A stretch of 64,000 nt of DNA, taken from contig JADJDJ010000001.1 in NCBI GenBank assembly GCA_016702745.1, positions 496,001-560,000 of the forward strand, in the 5' to 3' direction. A model generated the notes under the pieces. The model saw only the letters and a program-made list of their open reading frames with translations, ran no database searches and was not told the DNA's origin. A program made the translations under genes and the position numbers. Below, one piece after another: positions 35,631-43,408 of the stretch. The DNA is from Chitinophagaceae bacterium (lineage in GTDB: Bacteria; Bacteroidota; Bacteroidia; Chitinophagales; Chitinophagaceae). How positions within the stretch are numbered: the first letter of the stretch is position 1; the number at the start of each line of letters is the position of its first letter.

Positions 35631-36189
35631 ATGCCATTTACAGCAACGGAAATACCAGGATTATTGCTTTTTGAGCCCACTGTTTTTGAAGACAGCAGGG
35701 GATGCTTTTATGAATCATACAATGAAAAGACATTCCGCGACCAGGGGATTGATATCCGCTGGGTTCAGGACAACCAGTCTTCTTCGCTCTTTGGCGTGAT
35801 CAGGGGCTGCATTACCAGCTCCCGCCATTTGCACAAACCAAACTCGTAAGGGTGATCCGGGGTAAAATACTGGATGTGGCCGTGGATATCAGAAAAGGTT
35901 CACCCACATTCGGGAAAGCCTTTTCAAAAGTATTATCGGCAAAGAATAAAAGACAATTGCTGATCCCCAAAGGATTTGCACATGGTTTCTCGGTGCTGAG
36001 CGAAAAAGCGGAAGTAATGTATAAATGTGATGCATTTTACAATAAGGAATCAAAGCCGGGATCATTTATAATGATGCAGAATTGCATATCGACTGGCGCT
36101 TACCGGATGAAGCCAAACTGATTTCTGATAAGGATTTACAACTGCCAACCTTTGCCCAATGTTTGAACAGCTTTGTATTTGAAGGCTGA
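35631..36189 (+). CDS. rfbC: dTDP-4-dehydrorhamnose 3,5-epimerase, two frameshifts
   Basis: 186 residues after correction. MPFTATEIPGLLLFEPTVFEDSRGCFYESYN is the RmlC start; the catalytic His lies in RGLHYQ, legible only once a missing G (run at 35803-35806) is restored. LIPKGFAHGFSVLSEKAEVMYKCDAFY follows, then a second missing base (A-run 36052-36054), after which IIYNDAELHIDWRLP completes the cupin. It epimerises dTDP-4-keto-6-deoxyglucose on the way to dTDP-rhamnose. The stop overlaps the following ATG at 36189. rfbA and rfbB are not in the window. Confidence 0.92.
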
Positions 36190-36194
36190 TGGTA

Positions 36195-37052
36195 ATGAAA
36201 CTAAAAATACTCGTGACCGGTGCCAATGGCCAGCTTGGAAAAGAAATCCGGCAATTGGCGGAAGAAAATGCTGGCTACGATTTTATCTTCCTGGGCAGGG
36301 AAGATCTTCCCATCCATCATTTTGAAATGCTCCGTCATTATTTCGGATTATATCATCCGGCTTACCTGATCAATTGCGCGGCTTACACGGCTGTTGACCG
36401 GGCAGAATCGGAAAAGGATCTTGCCTTTCAGGTGAACGGTGAAGCAGTGGGAGTGATGGCTGCGGTTTGTAAAGAATATGGTACAAAACTCCTGCATATT
36501 TCCACAGACTATGTATTTGACGGAAAGGCCAATCAACCGTATAAAGAATCAGATGCTGTTCATCCGCAGTCTGTTTACGGCGCCTCTAAACTGGAAGGGG
36601 AGCGGCAGGCATTATTGTATTGCCCGGAGACCCTGATCATCCGTACTTCCTGGGTATATTCTGAATATGGAAAGAATTTTGTGAAGACCATGCTGAAACT
36701 GATGGCTGAAAAGGAATCGATCAGTGTTGTTAATGACCAATTAGGTTCTCCAACTTATGCGGCTGATCTGGCCCGGGTGATCCTGGAGATTATTCATTCA
36801 GGAAAATGGGAACCGGGAATTTATCATTACAGTAATGACGGGGTGATCAGCTGGTTTGAATTTGCAGAAGAAATTGCAAGGGCTACGGGAAGTTCATGCA
36901 AGGTTAATCCTATTCCAACTTCAGCCTATCCAACGCCGGCAAAACGACCGGGATGGTCCGTGCTCGATCACCAAAAAATTAAGGAAGTGTATGCGATAAG
37001 CAGCAGGCCATGGAAAGAAAGTTTGCATGATTGCCTGGCAAGTTTGAAATAA
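36195..37052 (+). CDS. rfbD: dTDP-4-dehydrorhamnose reductase
   Basis: 285 residues from 36195 (MKLKILVTGANGQLGKEI); an ATG at 36189 overlapping the rfbC stop adds two residues and is equally possible. NAD(P) site TGANGQLG, ISTDYVFDGKANQPYKESD, catalytic YGASKLEGE, IIRTSWVYSEYGKNFV and NDQLGSPTYAADLA. It makes dTDP-L-rhamnose from the rfbC product. Last gene of the operon. Confidence 0.95.
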   Translation: MKLKILVTGANGQLGKEIRQLAEENAGYDFIFLGREDLPIHHFEMLRHYFGLYHPAYLINCAAYTAVDRAESEKDLAFQVNGEAVGVMAAVCKEYGTKLLHISTDYVFDGKANQPYKESDAVHPQSVYGASKLEGERQALLYCPETLIIRTSWVYSEYGKNFVKTMLKLMAEKESISVVNDQLGSPTYAADLARVILEIIHSGKWEPGIYHYSNDGVISWFEFAEEIARATGSSCKVNPIPTSAYPTPAKRPGWSVLDHQKIKEVYAISSRPWKESLHDCLASLK

Positions 37053-37071
37053 AGAACCGGCAGCCGGTCTC

Positions 37072-37088
37072 TTTCATTTGAAATGAAA
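37072..37088. terminator. Small palindrome after rfbD, possible transcript end
   Basis: TTTCATTTGAAATGAAA is a perfect 8-1-8 palindrome, preceded by ACCGG-CAG-CCGGT at 37056-37068. AT-rich, without a clear T-run, so only a weak terminator candidate. Confidence 0.3.
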
Positions 37089-37116
37089 TGACGATTATTG
37101 AAAGCTGTCTGTAGCT

Positions 37117-37569
37117 TTATATATTCCGGGACAACAGGATCGCACTGTATCCTCTGGGACCGCGTTCAAACTGAAATTTAACTTTGTCTGATTCTTCTAC
37201 CTGTTCAAGCATATCCTTGATGTGGAAGAAGATACGTTCATTGCTGACATCTTCATTGATAAAGCCAAAGCCTTTCGCCTTGTTGAAAAAACTGACAGTA
37301 CCTGTTCTGAAACTGTCCTCTGAAGAAAATTCCTGTTTGGGAACACCGATCTGAATATCTTCCTGTAAGAAGACTTTTTTACGGGATGGATCCGGGGGCG
37401 TGCTGCTGAGATTGCCATTTTCATCAAGATAAGCCATCATTCCTTCAAGGGAATTGCCATCTCTTTTATTGGCTTTACGGTCTTCCTGTTTTAATTTTTT
37501 ATCCTGTTTCTGTTTTAATCTCTTTTTTTCTTTCTCTTTTTTACTATAGGTTTCTTTTGATTTCGCCAT
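37117..37569 (-). CDS. Cold-shock-domain protein with basic N-terminal extension
   Basis: 150 residues. The first 40 are almost all Lys/Glu/Arg/Gln (SKKEKEKKRLKQKQDKKLKQ), a basic, disordered or coiled-coil RNA-binding tail. The C-terminal 65 residues are a cold-shock OB fold: TGTVSFFNKAKGFGFINEDV with RNP1-like KGFGFI, then ERIFFHIKDM (RNP2-like IFFH) and KVKFQFERGPRGYSAILL. Binds single-stranded nucleic acid, acting as an RNA chaperone. It heads a leftward group with RRM and DEAD-box genes. Direct repeats GCAATGTAA lie upstream at 37677-37706. Confidence 0.88.
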   Translation of the reverse strand: MAKSKETYSKKEKEKKRLKQKQDKKLKQEDRKANKRDGNSLEGMMAYLDENGNLSSTPPDPSRKKVFLQEDIQIGVPKQEFSSEDSFRTGTVSFFNKAKGFGFINEDVSNERIFFHIKDMLEQVEESDKVKFQFERGPRGYSAILLSRNI

Positions 37570-37676
37570 ATTGAAATGATTGTTTTAAGTGATCCCGGTT
37601 GATTGTCAGGTACAAAGAAAAGCAGTCCGGGGTGAAATATACCTGCCATTGGCGACCAGCTGAGTCAGCCATTACT

Positions 37677-37706
37677 GCAATGTAACCAAATCCGGGGGCA
37701 ATGTAA
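37677..37706. promoter_or_regulatory. Tandem GCAATGTAA sites, 21 bases apart
   Basis: GCAATGTAA occurs at 37677-37685 and 37698-37706, two helical turns apart, within a larger inverted pair GACCAGCTG/CAGCTGGTC (37654-37662, 37721-37729). They sit about 110 bases upstream of the cold-shock gene start. Possible operator; no known regulator matches. Confidence 0.3.
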
Positions 37707-37749
37707 AAGTTTTATTTGCACAGCTGGTCACTGTTCCTCTCCCTTTGTT

Positions 37750-38003
37750 TCAGGGTTTGTGCTCCAGCCGGGTGAATTCTGAACCATTGAAAATCCTGGC
37801 AAGACTTTCATTATGGTTGCTTTTGTATTCTTCGATATGTGTTTCACTTACAATACGCCAGAGGTTTTTACGACTCAGTTCCTGGAAGTCGGATGTTTTG
37901 ATGAAAAGTCCGATGATCGGGTTCCTTGTTTTGAACCTGATCTCAAATAAAGGGTTAGCGGCTTGCTTTTTTGCAAAATGTCTGTTATCTGTTCGTTTGT
38001 CAT
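37750..38003 (-). CDS. Small conserved protein, one frameshift
   Basis: 84 residues after correction. Starts MTNEQITDILQK; one A is missing in the A-run opposite 37967-37972, after which the frame continues QAANPLFEIRFKTRNPIIGLFI then DFQELSRKNLWRIVSETH and ends RIFNGSEFTRLEHKP. It is basic, soluble, and reads as a compact beta/alpha domain. I recognise the pattern as a small Bacteroidota protein but cannot name it. The neighbours are RNA-binding or stress-type genes. The opposite-strand reading frame over the same bases is a shadow. Confidence 0.65.
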
Positions 38004-38034
38004 GAGATGAAATATTTGATTAGAATAATTTCTT

Positions 38035-38310
38035 TTATACGGGTAATGCCAGTTTCCTGAGCCAGTTGAAAACAGCGACTTCACTTTTGGCATCTTCGGG
38101 TAAATCGTCCAGAATTCTCCTTTCAATACTTTTCCCTTCTTTCAGTGAAACCCTTTCAGAAAGGGAACTGTAAAAGTTGATCAGGAAGAGCACCTGGTTG
38201 CCATTAAATTTATCAAATCGTCTCCGGCTGGGTTGTCCTGTGTACAGGTGTTCGTCACCGGCTGCCCAGTGATAATGTCCGCCGTCGAGATCCTGTTTCA
38301 AAAACTGCAT
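38035..38310 (-). CDS. Small conserved protein, unknown
   Basis: 91 residues: MQFLKQDLDGGHYHWAAGDEH, then PSRRRFDKFNGNQVLFLINFY, KEGKSIERRILDDLP and a C-terminal NWLRKLALPV. No signal peptide, no known domain. It precedes the 37750 gene by 31 bases on the same strand and follows the fasciclin gene, so it is probably co-transcribed. The motif FNGNQVLFLINFYSS and the helical tail are the most distinctive parts. Function unknown. Confidence 0.65.
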   Translation of the reverse strand: MQFLKQDLDGGHYHWAAGDEHLYTGQPSRRRFDKFNGNQVLFLINFYSSLSERVSLKEGKSIERRILDDLPEDAKSEVAVFNWLRKLALPV

Positions 38311-38338
38311 AAAAGATATTTACATGAATGCCCTTGCC

Positions 38339-38757
38339 TTATTCAGGTACGGGAACTGCATAGGTTTTATCCAGCAGGTGTATAACGCCGTTGGAACCCT
38401 GACGATCACGTGCTAAAATTCTGGAGCCGTTGATACTTGTTTCCCCGTCACGGACTGTAATGGTTACATGGGTGCCATTCAGGGCCGGCAATTGCTGGTT
38501 ATTCCTGAAGTCGTGTAACATTTTTTTCCTGTCAGAATATATCCCGACAGCAGTTCGGTAAGTTGGGTACGATGGGCGGGTTCCAGTAACTGCTCAAAAC
38601 TCAGATCCGTCAATCTGCTGAAAGCAAGGTTAACGGGTCCCAGAATCGTGAATGGACCAAATTCACTCAATTGCTGTTCGAGATCCGTCATTTTTAAGCC
38701 GCGGCTGAATAAACTCAGGTTTCGGTCAGCGTTAATTATTTGAAGAATGGTAGCCAT
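38339..38757 (-). CDS. Signal-less fasciclin (FAS1) domain protein, one frameshift
   Basis: 139 residues from ATG 38757 (MATILQIINADRNLS). A single FAS1 domain: FGPFTILGPVNLAFSRL (usually FTVFAPTNxAF), LLSGYILTGKKML, TVRDGETSINGSRIL and the closing NGVIHLLDKTYAVP. FAS1 proteins are normally secreted adhesion modules; this one has no signal peptide and sits among RNA-binding proteins. One A is missing in the run opposite 38521-38527, splitting the gene between TGKK and MLHDF. A GTG at 38763 is an alternative start. Function in this context unknown. Confidence 0.85.
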
Positions 38758-38822
38758 ATTCACATTTTATTTGATTGTAACTGTTAAGCAGTGAGCGTAT
38801 CGTTGGATTTTGCTGCTTCAGC

Positions 38823-39092
38823 TTACCATCTTTTTTTATCCGGACGGCTCTCTTTTTCACGGGCAACCGTAACCGAAATCGTCCGGCCTTCCACTTCTTT
38901 GCCATTCAATTTACTCATGGCTTCATTGGCTTCTGCGCCGGAAGGCATTTCCACAAATCCAAATCCCCGGCTTTTGCCAGTTTCGCGGTCGGTAATTACT
39001 TTGGCTGATGAAACCTGTCCAAATGCTTCAAATAACTGGCGCAGGTCATCTTCACTGGTTTGATATCCCAGGTTCGATACATACATGTTCAT
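38823..39092 (-). CDS. RRM-type RNA-binding protein
   Basis: 89 residues, one RNA-recognition motif: RNP2 MYVSNLGYQ near the start and RNP1 KSRGFGFVEM near residue 45, with ALxxLF-like helix DDLRQLFEAFGQV and NEAMSKLNGKEVEGRTISVTVA. A short basic tail (REKESRPDKKRW) follows. This glycine-poor single-RRM type is common in Bacteroidota and cyanobacteria and often linked to cold response. Probably the first gene of the leftward cluster. Confidence 0.93.
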   Translation of the reverse strand: MNMYVSNLGYQTSEDDLRQLFEAFGQVSSAKVITDRETGKSRGFGFVEMPSGAEANEAMSKLNGKEVEGRTISVTVAREKESRPDKKRW

Positions 39093-39410
39093 GTTTGCTT
39101 TTTTTAATTGTCTGACAAATAATATTATTACAGCAGCAAGGGAAAAGAGAAGAAATTGATTACTGATTCGAAGAGTGAATCGTTACTAATCCTGACTGAA
39201 TGTTGAAGTAAAATATCTGTTCAATTAAAGATAATCTTTTTAGGGCAGTAGCCCAAATATTAATAGGATGGCAGCCCTGTTTTTTAAAATACCGGGAAGA
39301 TGGCCAATAAATGGTTACCTTACACCGCTGCTGTACCGCGTTATATCTCAACTCAGGAGCTGCTTACACCTTGCTGCGGAAAGACTTATTCAACTTTTAA
39401 ATCTGGAAAT

Positions 39411-39989
39411 GTGACTACAGAAAATATCGTTCAGTTTGTTTGCTTTGCTTCTCCGCTCGGTACCGATGCGTTCAAGGAACTATGGGAACCCTATGCCCGG
39501 ATACTCGTTAAAGATCCTGCCAGTATATTATTGCAGGAAGGGGTTGCTGATCAGAAAAGCACCCGTTTCACTTATATATCACAACATACCTGCAGTGCGG
39601 CCGATTTTCAATTTGCTTTTATGAAAGGAAAAAGTAAATCACATTTCCCGGAACATAAAGCAAGAGTGATCCAGGCGGGGGGATACCTGCCCGTTGCACC
39701 GGTGGTTGCCTATAAACAATCAAGAAGCGATGCAAAGATTATTGCATTAGTAGGTCACGGAGAAACAGATCCGGCATTTTACCGCGATCTTGGCGCCCGT
39801 CATACGAATATGTACGAAGCGTACTATGAAAACTGTCTCTATGGTTATATCATGGAATTTTTTATTCCGGCCAAAGATGCAGCTGCCCTGCTTTCCCGGT
39901 TAAAAGAAAGACCGGGAGTAGAAGCAGGAATTTATCAAACCTGTTTATTCTCCCGGCCTGTCAGAAAAGTATCAGGCTCTCTGTCTTGA
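39411..39989 (+). CDS. Uncharacterised protein, start uncertain
   Basis: 192 residues if started at GTG 39411 (TTENIVQFVCFASPLG). An in-frame ATG at 39300 would add 37 residues of atypical composition, so it is less likely. Contents: FKELWEPYARILVKDPASILL, HTCSAADFQFAFMKGKSKSHFP and RDLGARHTNMYEAYYENCLYGYIMEFFI. The alternating pattern suggests a dimeric ferredoxin-like alpha/beta barrel, but no family is recognised. It overlaps the convergent DEAD-box gene by 18 bases and is the only rightward gene in this stretch. Confidence 0.6.
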   Translation: MTTENIVQFVCFASPLGTDAFKELWEPYARILVKDPASILLQEGVADQKSTRFTYISQHTCSAADFQFAFMKGKSKSHFPEHKARVIQAGGYLPVAPVVAYKQSRSDAKIIALVGHGETDPAFYRDLGARHTNMYEAYYENCLYGYIMEFFIPAKDAAALLSRLKERPGVEAGIYQTCLFSRPVRKVSGSLS

Positions 39990-41230
39990 AAAATTTCTTC
40001 TTTTATTTCCCTGCTGATTGTTTCCGGAGTGGGAAGATGACCTGGCTGGTCTGTTTTGCAGGGGTCTCGCCGCTTTCTCAGGAACAATCGAAGGCACTTT
40101 ATAGGGATGGTCTGCGATCAATGGAATCTGTCTTTTAATCAGTTTCTGTATATCCCGCAGGTATTCTCTTTCTTCCTGATCACAAAATGACACAGCAACG
40201 CCGGTTGCGCCTGCTCTTCCGGTTCTTCCAATCCGGTGTACATAAGTTTCCGGTGTATTGGGCAATTCAAAATTGAATACATGGCTCATGCCATCAATAT
40301 CAATTCCTCTGGCAGCAATATCTGTAGCCACCATCACGCGGATGGCACCGGTTTTAAAATCCTGTAACGCGGCCTGCCGGGCATTTTGAGATTTATTACC
40401 ATGAATGGCGGCAGAGCGAATACCGGCAATGTTCAGAAATTTGGCCACCTTATCAGCTCCGTGTTTGGTACGGGTAAAGACAAGTGCGGTTTTAATATCC
40501 TGGTCGGAAAGTATATCAATCAGCAATGATTTTTTATCCTGCTTCTCCACATAATACAATGATTGATCAATCAGGTCAACGGTACTGGCCGGGGGAGTGG
40601 CTTCCACTTTTACCGGATGTTTCAGCAGACTGGAAGATAAAGCCTGGATCTCAGGCGACATCGTGGCCGAGAAAAACAGGGTTTGTCTTTGTGCCGGTAA
40701 TTTGGCGATGATTCTTTTTACATCGTGAATAAAGCCCATATCAAGCATACGGTCTGCTTCATCCAGCACAAAGAATTTAATCTGTTCAAGTGATAAGAGT
40801 CGTTGGTTCATCAGGTCAATCAAACGTCCGGGTGTGGCCACCAGGATATCGATTCCTTTTGCAAGGGTCTGTACCTGGGCATGTTGGGAAACCCCGCCAA
40901 AAATCACATGGCTCTTCAGCGGCAGGTATTTACCATAAGCTTTAAAACTATCGCTCACCTGAATGGCGAGTTCACGGGTAGGGGTTAATACCAGCACTTT
41001 CATCCGGTGTTGTTTATCACCCGACTTTGTTTATGGGCATGTAATAACTGCAGCAACGGAATCGCAAAAGCAGCTGTTTTACCAGTACCGGTTTGTGCGC
41101 AGCCGAGTATATCTCTTTCCTGTAAAATAACAGGGATGGATTGAACCTGAACAGGAGTGGGTTGGGTATAGCCTTCATCGGCCAGTGCCTTTAATACAGG
41201 CTCTGTGAGCTGTAAATCTTTAAATAGCAT
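39972..41230 (-). CDS. DEAD-box RNA helicase (RhlE type), one frameshift
   Basis: 419 residues after correction; ATP-dependent RNA helicase used in ribosome assembly and RNA decay, often cold-induced. Q-motif FKDLQLTEPVLKAL and PTPVQVQSIP, motif I AQTGTGKTAAFA, Ia PTRELAIQ, II VLDEADRMLDMGF, III FFSATMS, then ALVFTRTKHGADKV, VMVATDIAARGIDIDGM and HRIGRTGRAG. C-terminal tail is basic and short (PARSSSHSGNNQQGNKRRNF). One T missing in the run at 41026-41028 splits motif I from Ia. Start 41230 (MLFKDLQL) matches the family; a long leader precedes it. Confidence 0.94.
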
Positions 41231-41374
41231 GAATTGAAAAATTGGTGAAATAAAAAAGTTATAAAATATGGTAAGGCTATCAGTGTGAAACACGATACTT
41301 TACCCGCCTTACGTTAAGCCATCAGAAGATTTGAAATGGAAACAAAATCAATAGAGGAGTAACATAGAAGAATG

Positions 41375-41382
41375 CAAAGATA
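41375..41382 (-). promoter_or_regulatory. Bacteroidota -7 box TATCTTTG for the DEAD-box helicase
   Basis: Exact TAnnTTTG on the minus strand; transcription from about 41368 would give a leader near 138 bases, a length typical of cold-regulated RNA-helicase and cold-shock mRNAs. Confidence 0.4.
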
Positions 41383-41885
41383 AGCATTAATTGCCGGATT
41401 TTTCGAATTAGTTATGTTGTTGAACCTCAGGTAAAGGGTTATTCACCGGATAAAGTGTTCAGGATGACGCTTGTAATTAATATGTTTCCCGCTGTTAATT
41501 TTCTTAAATGATGGATTTGGAGTCGAACAGTTTGTCCGATCACAGGAAGATGACAAATACGCATCAGTATCTGCTTCTTTACCTCAGATAAAATCTTGTT
41601 CACGAACAGGTAATTATATTATACAATACTGGCAGAGGAGGGTATTAAAATCAAGTGCCACTTTCAATACACTGCGGTTTTCTTTATTCTGAGTAATTAT
41701 CTGTGTGATGCTGGAGAAAGCAGCCAAAAAAGCGTCGGATCCGGCCAGATCGAACTTATTTGATGAGTGGATGAATCAGATTATAAGTAAGTATATATTT
41801 TTAAGGCGCTTATCCGGAGCATACCAAACCATATCAAAGGTTGAGCTATTGATCATTCGCTATTCTTTAATCTTTTTAAAACGCC
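41383..41885. other. 500-base gap without a recognisable gene
   Basis: Between the divergent DEAD-box and DJ-1-type genes. Reading frames here are short (the longest about 80 codons, 41705-41950, runs into the next gene) and show no protein-like pattern. The sequence is AT-rich, with no repeat family seen elsewhere in the window. It may hold the long leader and promoter of either neighbour or an unseen small RNA. Confidence 0.5.
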
Positions 41886-43001
41886 ATGAAAAAAGTAATA
41901 CTATCTGTCCTGTTTGTTTTACAATCTCTTTGGTTGCTGGCGCAAACTGAAGAGCAATTGATTCAAAATTGCATTCAGCGCTATCTGTTGGGTAGTTCTT
42001 ATAATCTGCCGGACTCCATCTCAAGCGCTTTTTATGCTGACGCCAATTTGTTTTTGAGCAGTAAGGATAAACCGGTTTGGATAATGCCGGCGGCAGACTA
42101 TGCAAAATTGTTTAAAAAAGAAGATGCAGGAAAATTTAATGGCCGGATCGGGAGGATTGTATCAATTGATATTTACAATGATATCGCTACAGCCAAAGCA
42201 GAGATACTGATTCCGGAAAGGAAGCTTGAGTTTATGGATGTATTCCTGCTGAAAAAAATCAGCGGGCAATGGAAGATTATCAGCAAAGCAGCGGCCAGTA
42301 AGCCGGGCAATAAATCGGGCAGAAAAGTGCTGTTTATACTGACCAATACCTGCTTTTATGGAAATACAACTGAATTCTGTGGAAATAGTTTTCCGGAAAT
42401 TGTATTTGCCCATAACGCCTTTGTAACAGCCGGCTATACGGTTGATTTTGTCAGCCCGGAAGGCGGGAGTATTCCATTGGAATATGCGCGCACTTCAGTG
42501 CCGCTTCAAAAGCAATATCTGTATGATCAGGATTTTATGTATGCCCTTGAACATACACTGAAGCCAGGCCAGGTTAATTATAAAGACTATAAAGCCGTGC
42601 AATTTATTGGCGGTGGCTGTGCTATTTACGGCGTTCCGGAGAATAAGGAAATCCAGCAAATTGCCATGCAGGTATATGAAGAAAACGGGGGCATCATTTC
42701 TTCGGTTTGTCATGGTACGGCCAGCCTTGTCAATTTAAAAACCAGGGATGGCAACTATCTGGTAAAAGGGAAAACGGTGAGTGGCTGGCCGGAAGCCTAT
42801 GAGTCAAAAGATGCTTTGTATTTTAAACAGTTTCCCTTTTTAATTCAGCAAACGATCGAGGCAAGAGCAGGGAAGTTTACTTATGCCGGTAGAGATGATG
42901 TGCATGTGGAAGCTGACGGAAGGGTAGTGACCGGACAGAATTATAATTCCTCTGATGCAGTGGCTAAAAAGATAATAGAGCTGATTGAGAAAAGTAATTA
43001 A
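41886..43001 (+). CDS. Exported NTF2-like / DJ-1-PfpI fusion protein
   Basis: 371 residues. Signal peptide MKKVILSVLFVLQSLWLLAQ. Residues about 22-140 form an NTF2-like fold of the lumazine-binding/DUF4440 type (LIQNCIQRYLLGSSYNLPDSI, YADANLFLSSKDKPVW, EFMDVFLLKKISGQWKIISKAA). Residues about 145-371 form a DJ-1/PfpI class I amidotransferase-like domain: KVLFILTNTCFYGN, AHNAFVTAGYTVDFVSPEGG, VQFIGGGCAIYGVPEN and the nucleophile elbow SSVCHGTASLVNLK with Cys followed by His. DJ-1 proteins include glyoxalases, deglycases and chaperones. The fusion with an exported NTF2-like domain is unusual. Confidence 0.85.
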   Translation: MKKVILSVLFVLQSLWLLAQTEEQLIQNCIQRYLLGSSYNLPDSISSAFYADANLFLSSKDKPVWIMPAADYAKLFKKEDAGKFNGRIGRIVSIDIYNDIATAKAEILIPERKLEFMDVFLLKKISGQWKIISKAAASKPGNKSGRKVLFILTNTCFYGNTTEFCGNSFPEIVFAHNAFVTAGYTVDFVSPEGGSIPLEYARTSVPLQKQYLYDQDFMYALEHTLKPGQVNYKDYKAVQFIGGGCAIYGVPENKEIQQIAMQVYEENGGIISSVCHGTASLVNLKTRDGNYLVKGKTVSGWPEAYESKDALYFKQFPFLIQQTIEARAGKFTYAGRDDVHVEADGRVVTGQNYNSSDAVAKKIIELIEKSN

Positions 43002-43220
43002 AGTATCAGCGGGTTATAGCAGACTCCTTCAATAAAATCAGTCAGCTCCAAAGCAGGACATATGATGTGGCACTGGCTTAAATTAGTAATTTATCAGTTT
43101 CATTTTTTTGAAATCAATATTGTCATTTAATGCTCAATATTCTGTAAACTCTGAAATGAAGAATCAAAAGAGGCCTATAATATAGAACCTGAGTTAAGAG
43201 ATCAGGATAAGGGTTCCTAA

Positions 43221-43257
43221 AAAAAGACAAACCGGCAAAATGCCGGTTTGTCTTTTT
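43221..43257 (-). terminator. Strong terminator downstream of tRNA-Gln
   Basis: Perfect 17-bp stem (AAAAAGACAAACCGGCA / TGCCGGTTTGTCTTTTT, 43221-43237 and 43241-43257) with an AAA loop; symmetrical, with T-runs on both strands. Confidence 0.85.
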
Positions 43258-43260
43258 CTG

Positions 43261-43331
43261 TTGACCCATAAGGATTCGAACCTTAACTGACTGAACCAAA
43301 ATCAGTAGTGCTACCATTACACCATGGGTCA
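43261..43331 (-). tRNA. tRNA-Gln (anticodon TTG)
   Basis: The minus-strand sequence begins TGACCCATGGTGTAATGGTA and folds as a cloverleaf: acceptor stem TGACCCA/TGGGTCA, D-arm with GGTAGCAC, anticodon stem ACTGA/TCAGT around loop TTTTGGT (anticodon TTG, reads CAA/CAG), T-arm AAGG-TTCGAAT-CCTT, discriminator A. The CCA end is not encoded. The gene stands alone between the DJ-1 gene and cphA. Confidence 0.95.
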
Positions 43332-43408
43332 ATCCGTATCCAATAGTTAAATTGGGATTGCAAAAATAGGGTTTCAGGGGCTTTTGCCCAAACGGTTTTT
43401 ATACTTTT

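Noticed and set aside
37745..38005. 86-codon frame on the plus strand
   Set aside because: The minus strand carries the conserved small gene 37750-38003, readable after one homopolymer correction; the plus frame is its shadow.
39300..39410. 37-residue N-terminal extension of the 39411 gene
   Set aside because: Atypical composition and no protein-like pattern; kept only as an alternative start.
41705..41950. 81-codon frame ahead of the DJ-1-type gene
   Set aside because: It runs through the signal-peptide region of the next gene in another frame and has no recognisable features.
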